A stretch of 64,000 nucleotides of DNA. Source: Lacrimispora sp. 210928-DFI.3.58 (GTDB lineage Bacteria; Bacillota; Clostridia; Lachnospirales; Lachnospiraceae). The notes below the pieces were generated by a model. The model worked only from the letters and a program-made list of their open reading frames with translations, did not search any database and was not told the origin of the DNA. Within the stretch, counting starts at the first letter, position 1; the number at the start of each line of letters is the position of its first letter. Below, piece after piece: positions 1 through 8,909 of the stretch. The position numbers and the translations under genes were made by a program. The DNA lies in NCBI RefSeq assembly GCF_020554865.1, contig NZ_JAJCIC010000014.1, positions 41,464 to 105,463 of the forward strand, given 5' to 3'.

Positions 1-184
1 CGGTGATACGGCGGGGAAGGATCTTTCCTCTCTCGGATACGTATCTCTTTAACTTGTTTACGTCCTTGTAATCGATCGTGCCGTTCTTATCGCCACAGAA
101 TACGCAAACTTTTTTTCTTCTGCGCATTCCGCCTGGTCTTCTCATCTTAGCGCCGTCTGGTCTATCTGTTTTATTAAATGCCAT
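1..184 (-). CDS. rpsR: 30S ribosomal protein S18 (partial, C-terminus beyond left edge)
   Basis: S18 is a small-subunit protein that pairs with S6 on the ribosome platform. About 61 N-terminal residues are visible. They start [11 protein letters not shown], followed by a very basic stretch ([11 protein letters not shown]) and the VCVFCGDK segment with a CxxC pair, then the conserved core ([21 protein letters not shown]). The family is usually about 85 residues, so some 20-25 residues lie outside the window. The ATG at 184 is preceded by an AAGGAGGAC ribosome binding site at 190-198. It is the last visible gene of the rpsF-ssb-rpsR operon, 38 bases after ssb. Confidence 0.96.
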   Translation of the reverse strand, partial: MAFNKTDRPDGAKMRRPGGMRRRKKVCVFCGDKNGTIDYKDVNKLKRYVSERGKILPRRIT

Positions 185-222
185 TGGTGTTGTCCTCCTT
201 ATATTATTCACCGCGAAACATC

Positions 223-690
223 CTAGTTGAACGGAAGGCCCTCGTCCTCTACGCCGTCCGGGATGTTCATAAACCCATCACCAATCGCACTGGCAGGAGC
301 CGGTCTCTGTGCAGGAGCGGATGGCTGTCCATAGCCGCTCATGTCAGAAGCCTGACCCTTACTGTCTGCGAATTCCTGGTCATCAAGGATGACCTCGGTG
401 GTGTATACTCTCTGACCGTCTTTGTTCACATAGCTTCCTGTCTGGAGCCTGCCGGAAACAAGCACACGCATGCCCTGGCGGAAATACCTCTCTGCGAACT
501 CGCCTGCACGGTCAAATGCCACGCAGTTGATAAAATCTGCTGTCTGCTGCTGGTCTCCTCCGTCCTGGTTCCTGCGGCCTCTCCTGTCCACTGCAAGGGT
601 ATATCTTGCAATTGCCATGGAACGCTCGCCCTGTGAATATCTTACTTCCGGATCTCTTGTCAATCTTCCCATCAGGATAACTCTGTTCAT
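223..690 (-). CDS. ssb: Single-stranded DNA-binding protein
   Basis: Coats single-stranded DNA during replication, repair and recombination. The 155-residue protein has an OB-fold over about residues 1-108 (start [19 protein letters not shown]), then a Gln/Pro/Ala-rich flexible linker, and ends in an acidic tip (EDEGLPFN). That tip is the usual hub for binding repair and replication proteins. Length and tip are typical of a full SSB. It sits between rpsF and rpsR, the common bacterial arrangement, so it is probably co-transcribed with the two ribosomal proteins. Confidence 0.97.
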   Translation of the reverse strand: MNRVILMGRLTRDPEVRYSQGERSMAIARYTLAVDRRGRRNQDGGDQQQTADFINCVAFDRAGEFAERYFRQGMRVLVSGRLQTGSYVNKDGQRVYTTEVILDDQEFADSKGQASDMSGYGQPSAPAQRPAPASAIGDGFMNIPDGVEDEGLPFN

Positions 691-737
691 ACGGTCACAC
701 TTCCTTTTCTCATCCCTTTATAAGGGAGCGGGTATTC

Positions 738-1025
738 TTATGCCTCTGCCTTTACGCATAAGTATCTGATCACTGGTTCCATAATACGAACGTGAGCCTC
801 TACTTCGTTAGGGCATACAGAATCGCCATCGAACTGGATGAAGTAATAGTAAGCTTCATGCATCTTCTGGATCTCATATGCAAGTCTCTTCTTACCCCAC
901 TCATCTACGTTGGTTACGGTGCCACCGAAACGGGTAATATAGCCTTTTACCTTCTCGATTGCTGCTGCACGCTCTTCGTCTTCAAGCTTCACATTCAGAA
1001 CAACGGTTAACTCATACTTGTTCAT
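738..1025 (-). CDS. rpsF: 30S ribosomal protein S6
   Basis: S6 binds S18 and 16S rRNA on the 30S platform. The 95-residue product begins MNKYELTVVLN and keeps the ferredoxin-like S6 pattern (GGTVTNVDEWGKKRLAYEI; ending PVIRYLCVKAEA). The start has a strong AAGGAGG site about 8 bases upstream. It is the first gene of the rpsF-ssb-rpsR operon, and the upstream leader (1026-1090) can fold over the ribosome binding site. Confidence 0.97.
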   Translation of the reverse strand: MNKYELTVVLNVKLEDEERAAAIEKVKGYITRFGGTVTNVDEWGKKRLAYEIQKMHEAYYYFIQFDGDSVCPNEVEAHVRIMEPVIRYLCVKAEA

Positions 1026-1080
1026 CTTGCTTTACCTCCTTGTGGTCTCTGGCCCCTGCTTTCAGTTTCAGGAGCAAGGA
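1026..1080 (-). promoter_or_regulatory. Possible S6:S18 autoregulatory leader of rpsF
   Basis: Read on the minus strand, the short 5' leader contains CCTTG followed about 30 bases later by CAAGG, which runs into the AGGAGG of rpsF. Pairing of the two would place the ribosome binding site at the base of a hairpin. An S6:S18-binding leader is known in front of rpsF in many bacteria. The fit here is by position and a simple stem only; the diagnostic loop motif was not confirmed. Confidence 0.3.
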
Positions 1081-1081
1081 T

Positions 1082-1111
1082 ATAATATGTCACAGAAAGT
1101 TATTTTAACAA
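1082..1111 (-). promoter_or_regulatory. Sigma-A-type promoter for rpsF-ssb-rpsR
   Basis: On the minus strand there is a -35-like TTGTTA at 1106-1111 and a -10 TATTAT at 1082-1087, with an 18-base spacer. It lies about 60 bases upstream of the rpsF start, in the only intergenic space before the operon. Confidence 0.5.
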
Positions 1112-1145
1112 ATCTTCGCGGTAAATGCAAGCATTTTTTCGGTTT

Positions 1146-1337
1146 TTATGCTTTTTTTGTCAGGCCTCTGGTGTTCTTCTCCACCAGCCTGCGGGCTACC
1201 ATGACCTGGTGGCCGCAGCCCATGCATTTCAGCCTGAAATCAGCCCCTACCCGGAGGATCTCCCACTCGCTGCTGCCGCATGGGTGGGGCTTTTTCAGCT
1301 TTACCACATCGCCTATCTCATAATTCAGCTTTTCCAT
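1146..1337 (-). CDS. DUF951 family small protein
   Basis: A 63-residue protein of the short DUF951 family, widespread in Bacillota and often found near rpsF/ssb. Visible features are the MEKLNYEIGDVVKLKKPHPC start, Cys20 in PHPCGSSEW, Cys38 and Cys41 in CMGCGHQV, and His18/His43. This is a plausible zinc- or nucleic-acid-binding knuckle. The GDVVKLKKPHPCG opening resembles an SH3-like beta-barrel. Function is unknown. It lies between the aldo/keto reductase and rpsF on the same strand. Confidence 0.85.
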   Translation of the reverse strand: MEKLNYEIGDVVKLKKPHPCGSSEWEILRVGADFRLKCMGCGHQVMVARRLVEKNTRGLTKKA

Positions 1338-1353
1338 TTTTTTAAGTCCACCA

Positions 1354-2355
1354 TTATCCCTTTAAAATCCTGTCAATGCTCTGAAGCTCCTCCTGCGTAA
1401 AATCCAGATGTTTCAGAGCTGTCACGTTGTCCTCCAGCTGTGCCGGGCTGCTGGCTCCTATGAGGACGCTTGTGACCTCAGGCCGCCTGAGCACCCAGGC
1501 AAGCGCCATCTGAGCCAGGGACTGCCCTCTCTCCTGAGCCAGCTGGTTCAATGCTCTCACCTTTGTCATATTCTCCTCTGACAGGTAGCGGCTTCCCACT
1601 GTTGTGCCTTCCCTGGAGGCCCTGGAGCCCTCCGGTATGCCCTCCAAATATCTTCCTGTCAGCGCTCCTTGGGCCAAGGGGCTGTAACAGATGCAGCCCA
1701 CGCCCTCCCGGTCTAAGAGCTCTAACAGGCCGTCCTCTACCCAGCGCTCAAACATATTGTAGCGGGGCTGGTGGAGAAGACAGGGGGTTTTGTTTGCCTT
1801 CAGGATAGCGATGGCCTTCCCCGCCTCCTCTGCCTGGTAGTTGGATATGCCTACATAGAGCGCCTTTCCCTGACGTACAATATCGGACAGTGCTCCCATG
1901 GTCTCCTCTAAAGGAGTCTCAGGATCAGGACGGTGATGATAGAATACGTCCACGCAATCCAGGCCCATTCTCTTTAGGCTGGAATCCAGGCTGGCCATGA
2001 GATATTTTCTGGAACCCCAGTTTCCGTAGGGGCCTGGCCAGAAATCAAAGCCTGCCTTTGTGGAGATAAACAGCTCATCCCTGTATTTTCCCAGATCAGA
2101 GGCCAGGATGGCGCCAAAATTCTCCTCCGCCTTACCTCTGGCAGGGGCGCCGTAATTATTGGCAAGGTCAAAATGAGTGATGCCCATATCAAATGCCTTA
2201 AACAGAATGGCCTTCTGCTCCTCTAAGGTCTTTTCCAGGCCAAAGTTCTGCCACAATCCCAGAGAAACTCTGGGAAGCATGATCCCGCTCCTCCCGCTCC
2301 TCTTATACTCCATTGTATCATAACGGTTTTCCGCCGCCTCGTACATGTTATACAC
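1354..2355 (-). CDS. Aldo/keto reductase (YghZ/GprA-like)
   Basis: NAD(P)H-dependent reductase of small aldehydes and ketones. The closest recognised subgroup is the L-glyceraldehyde-3-phosphate reductase type, judged from YKRSGRSGIMLPRVSLGLW and the WPGPYGNWGSRKYL segment. The TIM-barrel tetrad is visible as Asp63, Tyr68 (FDLANNYG), Lys100 (ISTKAG) and His140/141 (VFYHHRPDP). The cofactor-binding C-terminal strand is VTSVLIGASSPAQLEDN. The 333-residue length is normal. The chosen ATG has AGAGGTG just upstream; a later Met at residue 15 (position 2313) is possible. Substrate is not evident from context. Confidence 0.88.
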   Translation of the reverse strand: MYNMYEAAENRYDTMEYKRSGRSGIMLPRVSLGLWQNFGLEKTLEEQKAILFKAFDMGITHFDLANNYGAPARGKAEENFGAILASDLGKYRDELFISTKAGFDFWPGPYGNWGSRKYLMASLDSSLKRMGLDCVDVFYHHRPDPETPLEETMGALSDIVRQGKALYVGISNYQAEEAGKAIAILKANKTPCLLHQPRYNMFERWVEDGLLELLDREGVGCICYSPLAQGALTGRYLEGIPEGSRASREGTTVGSRYLSEENMTKVRALNQLAQERGQSLAQMALAWVLRRPEVTSVLIGASSPAQLEDNVTALKHLDFTQEELQSIDRILKG

Positions 2356-2387
2356 CTCTCTCTTTTCTGTCTGTCCCGGCGCGCTCT

Positions 2388-3116
2388 CTATACCACCCCA
2401 GTCACGGCGCCCAACACCTCTCCGATGCTGTCGCTTATCACCAGATCCGCCTGGGAATCCCTGGAGGTTGCCGCCTTGTTGATGAGCACCAGCTTATTCC
2501 CCCTGTAATAGTCGATCAAGCCGGCTGCCGGGTACACCACAAGGGAGGTTCCCCCAATGATCAGCATATCCGCCTTGCTGATATAATCCACGGACTTTTC
2601 CAAAGTCCTGGTGTCCAGCCCTTCTTCATATAATACCACATCCGGCTTGATGACCCCGCCGCAGCTGCAGCGGGGAACGCCGTCACTCTTTACAATGTAA
2701 TCCAGATCATAAAATTCTCCGCATCTGGTACAGTAATTCCTATGTACAGAGCCGTGAAGCTCCAGCACCTCCCTGCTTCCGGCCATCTGGTGGAGGCCAT
2801 CGATATTCTGGGTGATGACTGCCTTAAGCTTTCCCTCCGCCTCCAGCTTTGCCAACGCCTTGTGAGCGGCATTGGGCTTTGCTCCCGTAAACAGCATGCG
2901 GTCTTTGTAGAAGCGGTAAAATTCTTCCGGCCTGCGCATATAGAAGCTGTGGCTGATGATCGTCTCAGGGGGATAGTCATACTGCTGGCTGTACAGCCCG
3001 TCCACACTGCGGAAATCCGGAATGCCGCTTTCCGTGGACACGCCTGCCCCTCCGAAAAATACAATGTTGCCGCTCTCCCCGATCCATTCCTTCAGCTGCT
3101 GCCATTTTTCTTTCAT
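2388..3116 (-). CDS. NAD-dependent protein deacylase (sirtuin, SIR2 family)
   Basis: Removes acetyl or related acyl groups from lysines using NAD+. The 242-residue protein carries the Rossmann signature FFGGAGVSTESGIPDFRS near the N-terminus, TQNIDGLHQMAG, the catalytic His in LELHGSVHR, and four zinc-site cysteines in two pairs (YCTRCGEF and CSCGG). The C-terminal GGTSLVVYPAAGL and VLINKAAT segments complete the NAD site. The length matches single-domain bacterial CobB/SrtN proteins. It is followed on the same strand by the aldo/keto reductase and preceded by two acyltransferase-like genes. No operator was seen. Confidence 0.94.
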   Translation of the reverse strand: MKEKWQQLKEWIGESGNIVFFGGAGVSTESGIPDFRSVDGLYSQQYDYPPETIISHSFYMRRPEEFYRFYKDRMLFTGAKPNAAHKALAKLEAEGKLKAVITQNIDGLHQMAGSREVLELHGSVHRNYCTRCGEFYDLDYIVKSDGVPRCSCGGVIKPDVVLYEEGLDTRTLEKSVDYISKADMLIIGGTSLVVYPAAGLIDYYRGNKLVLINKAATSRDSQADLVISDSIGEVLGAVTGVV

Positions 3117-3138
3117 TCTTTTACCGCTCCTTTCTGCT

Positions 3139-4266
3139 CTATACTACTTCGTCTAAAAATACACCTTTCAGCGTCTCTATATAACCGCACCAGAAGGGAG
3201 GCTTCTCTCCCAGAACAGTCTCCAGCTCTCTGTAACCAAACAGCCAGGAGGTCAGCTGCTCTACTGTGGCCGACAGGACCTCGGTGGAGACAAGAAGTTC
3301 CTGGCCAGCCGTTCTGACAGCAGGCCTTGCTTCCCGGCCAGCTGTTTCCTGAACCGGGATATGTTTCCCTGCCCGGCTTAAACTGCTCCCATCCTTTTCC
3401 AGCCTCCACAGCCACAGTCCCTCGTTTTCAGGGATCAGGCTGTCCTTTATCTGTATCATAACCTCCATGGCCCCGCAGGGACAGTCTTCATTTACACAGA
3501 TAGGCTGTACCATGGAAGCAATGTCAGTGATCCTTGCCATGATCGCCGGACGGCTGGAGGGTCCGGAAGCTGCAGGGAGGGCCCAGTTGTCCTCCCTGCA
3601 GTAGAGAAATCTCTGCTCCCGCTTTTCCATCCCCCATTCTGCCCTGAGGGCCATCAGGCCGCCATTTTCATCAAACCAGCCGGATACCTGGCCATTCTCG
3701 CTGTCAAGCTCCGCCTGAAGCATTTCCATATAGCTTTTGTCACGCAGGGCATATACCTGAAAACGCGCCTTAAGCCAGTCATTCATCCAGGATGCCAGCA
3801 TTTCAGGAGCCTCCTCAAGGCCCAAACGGCGCTCCTCATATACTCTTAAGGCCTTCCTGTCTGCCTGCCAGAGGGGCTGGTCAAAGATATATTCAAAGCC
3901 AAAGGGTCTGTAAATGTCAGGGGACGCAGGCATCAGGTAGCAGAAGGGCTGGCCTGCGCTGTTCATATCCCGCATCATGCGCAGCAGAACATCACGCATA
4001 TGGCCCTGGTGGCGGCTGTCTGCCGCGGTGGCAACCCCTACAATATAGGAAAGCTGCCACCGGAAGCCTTTCACCTTTATGTTGTAGGGATTTAAATGGG
4101 CCATGGTGAGGATACGCCCCTGGCAATCCTCCTTTACCAGTACCCGGCTGCCCGGAAGCTTCTTATTAAAATAGTAGTCCCGAAACTGGCTGGAATCCTC
4201 AGGAAAGGCTTCCTGCCACAGGGGTATGCATGCACTGTACTCCTTCTTTTCCAGATAGCGTATCAT
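3139..4266 (-). CDS. GNAT N-acetyltransferase, Eis-like with C-terminal sterol-carrier-type domain
   Basis: Probable acetyl-CoA-dependent transferase. The N-terminal half holds a GNAT fold with the acetyl-CoA loop RHQGHMRDVLLRMMRDM (pattern R-x-x-G-x-[AM]). The C-terminal part has the hydrophobic beta/alpha pattern of the Eis/SCP2-like domain (VQPICVNEDCPCG; VSTEVLSATVEQLTSWLFGY). The 375-residue length is close to Eis-type proteins (about 390-410). The ATG at 4266 overlaps the stop of the upstream DUF2156 gene by four bases (ATGA), so the two are translationally coupled. The substrate cannot be read from sequence. Confidence 0.78.
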   Translation of the reverse strand: MIRYLEKKEYSACIPLWQEAFPEDSSQFRDYYFNKKLPGSRVLVKEDCQGRILTMAHLNPYNIKVKGFRWQLSYIVGVATAADSRHQGHMRDVLLRMMRDMNSAGQPFCYLMPASPDIYRPFGFEYIFDQPLWQADRKALRVYEERRLGLEEAPEMLASWMNDWLKARFQVYALRDKSYMEMLQAELDSENGQVSGWFDENGGLMALRAEWGMEKREQRFLYCREDNWALPAASGPSSRPAIMARITDIASMVQPICVNEDCPCGAMEVMIQIKDSLIPENEGLWLWRLEKDGSSLSRAGKHIPVQETAGREARPAVRTAGQELLVSTEVLSATVEQLTSWLFGYRELETVLGEKPPFWCGYIETLKGVFLDEVV

Positions 4267-5174
4267 CGTTTCCTCACCATATATTTCCTTGCAAAACCAA
4301 TGGGGTTGTAGCTCATTTTGGCCTTTCTTAGGCCTTCCATGCCCACATCATCCTCACGGTTTATCAGGACTGCATCCGGGAATTCATTTACCAGGAACTG
4401 CTGGTTGATAAACTGGTATAAGCCCTTGATCTCCGGGTTGGCCTTTTCAATGTGGATAACCGCCATATTTTCCAGTTCATTCAAGCTTCCGATGGTAAAG
4501 GCCTCCAGCTGCCCGTCCACATAGACTCCTGCCATGCGCGCATTCAGCACAGGACAGTTCTTGAGGATCTCATGGATCCCCATGACCTCCTCATCCAGAG
4601 AAACCTCCATCGCCTCCGCTTCCACCTTCTGCTGCCTCCAGCGCTCCATAAACTGCCAAACCTCGCCGCGGTTATAGCAATAGAGGCGGCGGTACTCGTA
4701 GCGGCCTTCGTACTCCCTCAGAAAGGCATTTAAATGGTTTTTCTTTTTATGGAGCTTCTTTCCTGCCAGGGTGCGCATAGCATTCCCATCATAGAGATAG
4801 TCCTTCAGATCTACCTGCTCCACCACCTCAAAGACGGCCGGGTCCAAATCCAGATACTGCACTGCCTCCTCGTCTGCCAGAGAGATATAAAAGGGCTTAT
4901 GGAGCTCCTGTTCAAAGTATTCCACCAGCTGGTTGAAGAAATATGGCAGGTCCTCCTCCTTGCACATGGGCATGGCAGTGGAGGTTTGTCCATCCTTTTC
5001 CATCAGCCATAGCGCTGCCCTGTTTTCGCTGACTGCACATTTTACATGGTAGTAATCCTTCCATAAAAAGCAATCCAGGAACACACTGTCGCAGGCCTTG
5101 TTGGGCCTGAGATTGTAAAAAGGACTGAGCCGTTCCATGTCTTCAGCCGTTACCGGCTTAAAATCTAAATCCAT
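4263..5174 (-). CDS. DUF2156 domain protein (phosphatidylglycerol lysyltransferase C-terminal-like GNAT fold)
   Basis: 303 residues with the DUF2156 pattern: LSPFYNLRPNKACDSVFLDCFLWKDYY near the N-terminus, KKLHKKKNHLNAFLREYEGRYEYR in the middle, and AVIHIEKANPEIKGLYQFINQQF with LINREDDVGMEGLRKAKMSYNP near the end. Related domains form the catalytic part of MprF aminoacyl-phosphatidylglycerol synthases. This one has no membrane segments, so it is probably a soluble acyl- or aminoacyl-transferase of unknown substrate. It is coupled by overlap to the Eis-like GNAT gene, suggesting paired modification steps. Confidence 0.8.
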   Translation of the reverse strand: MDLDFKPVTAEDMERLSPFYNLRPNKACDSVFLDCFLWKDYYHVKCAVSENRAALWLMEKDGQTSTAMPMCKEEDLPYFFNQLVEYFEQELHKPFYISLADEEAVQYLDLDPAVFEVVEQVDLKDYLYDGNAMRTLAGKKLHKKKNHLNAFLREYEGRYEYRRLYCYNRGEVWQFMERWRQQKVEAEAMEVSLDEEVMGIHEILKNCPVLNARMAGVYVDGQLEAFTIGSLNELENMAVIHIEKANPEIKGLYQFINQQFLVNEFPDAVLINREDDVGMEGLRKAKMSYNPIGFARKYMVRKR

Positions 5175-5387
5175 TGTATCTTTTACCTCGTTTCCTCATA
5201 ATGGTTTCTGTGAAAGTCCCGCAGACGAATAGGCGGCATGTATTCAAGGATGCCCCCTGCGCCCGTCAGATTTTCATGGTGCAACAGCATGTCCGCCAGC
5301 CGGGCGCATACAGGTTTCTGTCACGGTTTCCTTAATAGTATAGCACAAACTTTATTACATAACACTCTTTTCTCGAAAAAAAATCTC
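5175..5387. other. Intergenic region between the sipL terminator and the DUF2156 gene
   Basis: No reading frame here has a convincing ribosome binding site. Short A/T-rich stretches near 5335-5375 could host the promoter of the DUF2156/GNAT pair, but no pair of -35/-10 boxes stands out. Nothing else was recognised. Confidence 0.4.
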
Positions 5388-5432
5388 GAAAAAATCCGGG
5401 CGGCGCAGCTGTTTTTTCTGACGTCCCCGGAT
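5388..5432 (-). terminator. Rho-independent terminator downstream of the SipL-like gene
   Basis: On the minus strand ATCCGGGG and CCCGGAT pair across a roughly 24-base loop and are followed by TTTTTTC. It lies about 60 bases after the sipL stop codon. Confidence 0.75.
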
Positions 5433-5491
5433 ATGTATGCTCTGTTTGTAACTGTCCTGTATCTCCTCAGTTACCTCTGTTTTTGCGTTCC

Positions 5492-7114
5492 CTAGCTTGC
5501 AGCCACCTCTTTTACCAGCAAAAGCCTCTGGCCCGGCTTCACCTGGTCGTCCGCCAGCTCATTGGTGGAAATGATGTTGCCCACTGTGGTGTGGAATTTT
5601 TTTGCAATGCTCCACAGGCTGTCTCCCGGCTGGACGATATAGCCCACAATCCCAGGCAGCTCTTCCAGCTTCTGAAGATCGGCAGGCTTCATGAGGGCCC
5701 CTGTGATGACCGGCTCCGACACAGGCTGGAGCACCAGGAAATCCAGAGCGATCACCGCCTTGATCTCCACCATGCCGCCGCCCATCATCACTGCATTCAG
5801 CTGCTCCAGGCCTGCATCCAGCTGGTAAACGCTGTTTTCACTGATCCCTCTGGCCTCTGCACTGCAGTGGAAGGGGATCTGCACCGAGGAGGACTGCACA
5901 GGAGAGGCATCATCGCTGGTGAGGTACAGGAGAGTGACCTCCAGAACACCGTCGATCTGAAGGCTGTCTTCTGTTGCCTCCACTTCATCCAGCTTGATGG
6001 CTCCCTCATTGTGGCAGATCTGCAGGATGCGCTCTCCCTGAGGCAGGGAAAATTTCTCTGTCACCTTCGATTTGCACACATTTCTGGTAAGTATCTGGTC
6101 AAAGGCAGCATCCGCTCTGTCCAGCTCGATCTCCCTGCTGTTGGAATACATATCACTTAAAAGCTCGATCTCCTGCTCCTCATACAGCTTGATATCCAGC
6201 TCCAGCACAGCCTCCGCATCCAGCTCACGCATCTCCCCGTCATAATCCGGCTTTGCCTCTATATCCTTGTGGGCCAGCCGCACTGTCACCATAGGGATCA
6301 GCTCCTCCCGGACTCCGCTCATTTCCAGCTCTCCGGAAAAGGGCAGCGTTTCCTCCAGCCACTGGACAGGCATATTTTCGTCCTCTGCGCTGTAGATCAC
6401 AAACACAGAGAGCTCCCCGTCCAGACGCAGGCGGCCGTCTAAAGGCTTTACAGAGATATCCCGAAGCTTCATCTCCCGCCACAGCAGCTGACCAATATTC
6501 GGCTTTCCTCCGGTGAGGCTCAACTCTTCCTTTAGCCTGTAGGTATCCTTCCGGCGGAGGGCAATGGCAGCCGCATTGACCTTCCGTTTCAGCGTTTCTA
6601 TCTCCACCGGACCGGAAGATGAGCCATCACCGGAGATCCCCGCAGCCCTTCCGGACTGTTCCATGTCCACCTCCACAGCAGCCTCCACATCCCGCAGTGT
6701 CTCTACGCGCACCTGGAGGGTGATGATTGCCTGGACTCCCAGCTTTCTGGAATTGATCATAGAGGTGTTCAGATCCTCCAGCATCCAGTTAAGGCCCACA
6801 TAATCCTTTTCCTCCAGGGATGGGACATTGATGGTCTCCTCAAAGGGAATGCTTCCTCCCAGGGTCTGGAGCCCTCCCCGGTCCCTGCGGTAGAGCACCT
6901 GAAATTCCAGCTTTCCTTTTACTGTTACCTTATCCCCCTGGTTCTTCACTGTCTCGATCTGGACATCTCCCGTATCCAGCATCACCTGCTCCATGTCGTC
7001 TAAGGTATCCGGCACAATAAAATCATCATCCAGAGTGATCTGGGTGGTCACGTTTCCCTTCCATTGGTTCATATGTATCTGCTTCTTTATTAGCTCCATA
7101 AAAACACCTGCCAT
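5492..7114 (-). CDS. sipL: SipL-like spore morphogenetic protein (DUF3794 repeats + LysM)
   Basis: In clostridia SipL binds the spore-coat ATPase SpoIVA and anchors coat assembly on the forespore. The 540-residue protein shows repeated DUF3794/SPOCS units rich in alternating beta strands. Examples are the N-terminal ITLDDDFIVPDTLDDMEQVM, the second unit around RKVNAAAIALRRKDTYRLKEE, and the third around FSLPQGERILQICHNEGAIKLDE. A single C-terminal LysM domain follows at about residues 490-535 (YIVQPGDSLWSIAKKFHT). Domain order and length match SipL. No signal peptide is seen, as expected for a mother-cell protein. A terminator follows the stop. Confidence 0.88.
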   Translation of the reverse strand: MAGVFMELIKKQIHMNQWKGNVTTQITLDDDFIVPDTLDDMEQVMLDTGDVQIETVKNQGDKVTVKGKLEFQVLYRRDRGGLQTLGGSIPFEETINVPSLEEKDYVGLNWMLEDLNTSMINSRKLGVQAIITLQVRVETLRDVEAAVEVDMEQSGRAAGISGDGSSSGPVEIETLKRKVNAAAIALRRKDTYRLKEELSLTGGKPNIGQLLWREMKLRDISVKPLDGRLRLDGELSVFVIYSAEDENMPVQWLEETLPFSGELEMSGVREELIPMVTVRLAHKDIEAKPDYDGEMRELDAEAVLELDIKLYEEQEIELLSDMYSNSREIELDRADAAFDQILTRNVCKSKVTEKFSLPQGERILQICHNEGAIKLDEVEATEDSLQIDGVLEVTLLYLTSDDASPVQSSSVQIPFHCSAEARGISENSVYQLDAGLEQLNAVMMGGGMVEIKAVIALDFLVLQPVSEPVITGALMKPADLQKLEELPGIVGYIVQPGDSLWSIAKKFHTTVGNIISTNELADDQVKPGQRLLLVKEVAAS

Positions 7115-7171
7115 CCCTCATAGTCTTTTTAGAAAATCTATGCAGGAGGCAGGCTGTTTATGCAGGGCTGT

Positions 7172-8047
7172 TTACCCTTCTTTCTCATAATCGTCCATGA
7201 AATGATGGCGCACCCCATGACGCACAAAGCCCAGGCAGGCATCCAGGTTGATGTTTTCCACGCTCTTCATGATATTGGCGTCAATAAAGGGGTTGTTCTT
7301 TCGCAGGCTGCGTATGAGCTCCTTCATCTCCTGGCGTTTGGATGTGTGGACAATATCCCCGGAAGCGCCCTCTAAGCCTGCTGCCGCAAGCTCTCTGGCT
7401 GTCTGCTCCGTAAAGCGGCAGGCACACTGGAGAAAATGGAGGTTATTATACTTCTTCCAGGCCAGTATGTCCTCCTCCTTCACAAAATACAGAGGGCGTA
7501 TCAGCTCCATGCCCTCGAAATTAGTGCTGTGGAGCTTCGGCATCATGGTGTTGATCTGGCCTCCGTAGAGAATGCCCATAAGGATGGTCTCGATCACATC
7601 GTCAAAATGATGGCCCAGGGCGATCTTATTGCAGCCAAGCTCCCTTGCATGGGAATAGAGGTAGCCCCTGCGCATGCGGGCGCAGAGATAGCAGGGGGAC
7701 TGGTTCACATCTACTACAATATCAAAAATATCCGAGTCAAAGATGCGGACAGGTATGTTCATCAGAGCGGCATTTTCCTCGATCAGGCGCCTGTTTTCTG
7801 GATGATAGCCCGGATCCATCACAAGAAACTCCAGCTCAAAATCCGTATTGCTCTGGCGTTTCAGCTGTTCAAGACATTTTGCCAACAGCATGGAATCCTT
7901 GCCGCCGGAAATGCATACTGCCACCTTGTCCCCGTCCTCTATCATGCGGTATTCCTGGAGTCCCCTTACAAAGGGGCGCCAGATGGATTTGCGGAAGTTT
8001 TTTATAATGCTGCGCTCTATATTGATGTGGGGTGCTTCCTGTTTCAT
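7172..8047 (-). CDS. TtcA-like tRNA thiolation protein (PP-loop ATPase)
   Basis: ATP-pyrophosphatase family protein, nearest to TtcA, which makes 2-thiocytidine in tRNA. The PP-loop CISGGKDSMLLAKCLEQL is near residue 48. Two cysteine clusters of the Fe-S type follow: CYLCARMRRGYLYSHA and, nearer the C-terminus, CACRF. The KIALGHHFDDVIETILM segment is typical of the TtcA/TilS fold. At 291 residues it is the normal size. It stands alone between sipL and cysE. Clostridial TtcA-like paralogs vary in substrate, so the exact modified base is not certain. Confidence 0.82.
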   Translation of the reverse strand: MKQEAPHINIERSIIKNFRKSIWRPFVRGLQEYRMIEDGDKVAVCISGGKDSMLLAKCLEQLKRQSNTDFELEFLVMDPGYHPENRRLIEENAALMNIPVRIFDSDIFDIVVDVNQSPCYLCARMRRGYLYSHARELGCNKIALGHHFDDVIETILMGILYGGQINTMMPKLHSTNFEGMELIRPLYFVKEEDILAWKKYNNLHFLQCACRFTEQTARELAAAGLEGASGDIVHTSKRQEMKELIRSLRKNNPFIDANIMKSVENINLDACLGFVRHGVRHHFMDDYEKEG

Positions 8048-8125
8048 ATTCTTTCGTCTCCCTGCTTTCGTTGTACTGCGTGAAGGCCGGAAGCCTGACG
8101 GCTCCGGCCCATTGTTTTCTGAAGA

Positions 8126-8788
8126 TTATTTTTGCTCTGCTGCATTACCTGCCTGCTTTTTCAAAGCTTCCTGCAATGCCGCTATCTCCTGTTCCATCTG
8201 CTCTATCCGCTTTTTCATCTCCCCATACTCCTCCAGAGTCATGGTCTCCCGCTCCTTTGGCAGGGAAATGCCGTCCTTTTTAATGGGGCGGGCCGGAATG
8301 CCTACGGCAGTCACATTATCCTCTAACGGCTTTAGCAGAACCGCATTGGCGGCAATGGAGCAGTTGTCTCCTACCTCGAAGGCGCCTAGTATCTTTGCTC
8401 CTGCTCCCACCATCACATTATTTCCCAGGGTAGGATGGCGCTTGCCCTTTTTTGTTCCAACGCCTCCTAAGGTTACCCCCTGGTAAATGGTGCAGTTGTC
8501 CCCCACCACCGCGGTCTCGCCGATCACCACGCCGCTTCCATGGTCAATAAGGATGCCATGGCCCAGCTGTGCTCCGGGATGGATCTCGATCAGGGTGAAG
8601 AACCTGGCGATCTGAGAGATCAGCCTTGCGATAAAAAACATTTTGTGGCAGTAAAACCAGTGGGCAAACCGATGCCATATGAGAGCGTGGACTCCCTGGT
8701 ACAGAAGGAGCACCTCCAGAGCATTGCGGGCAGCCGGGTCACGCTCCTGGACCGCTTTTACATCCAGCCATATATCCTTGAATATCAT
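8126..8788 (-). CDS. cysE: Serine O-acetyltransferase
   Basis: Converts L-serine and acetyl-CoA to O-acetylserine, the committed step of cysteine synthesis. The N-terminal helical region (RDPAARNALEVLLLYQGVHAL) is followed by a left-handed beta-helix of hexapeptide repeats: HPGAQLGHGILIDHGSGVVIG, then TIYQGVTLGGVGTKKGKRHP with the catalytic His of the DHG segment. The 220-residue length fits the short EpsC-like CysE form. The last 40 residues are a Glu/Lys-rich coiled coil (KKRIEQMEQEIAALQEALKK). No cysK lies nearby. Confidence 0.93.
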   Translation of the reverse strand: MIFKDIWLDVKAVQERDPAARNALEVLLLYQGVHALIWHRFAHWFYCHKMFFIARLISQIARFFTLIEIHPGAQLGHGILIDHGSGVVIGETAVVGDNCTIYQGVTLGGVGTKKGKRHPTLGNNVMVGAGAKILGAFEVGDNCSIAANAVLLKPLEDNVTAVGIPARPIKKDGISLPKERETMTLEEYGEMKKRIEQMEQEIAALQEALKKQAGNAAEQK

Positions 8789-8909
8789 TGTTCACTCCAG
8801 CCTTTCTTAAATCTGACGTATAGTATAACATATGATATTCTAATTAAAAAGGATTTTTTACTGCCTGAGCTTTTGCATGCTGTGCCGCGGCTGCCGGGAG
8901 CTTAAGTTT

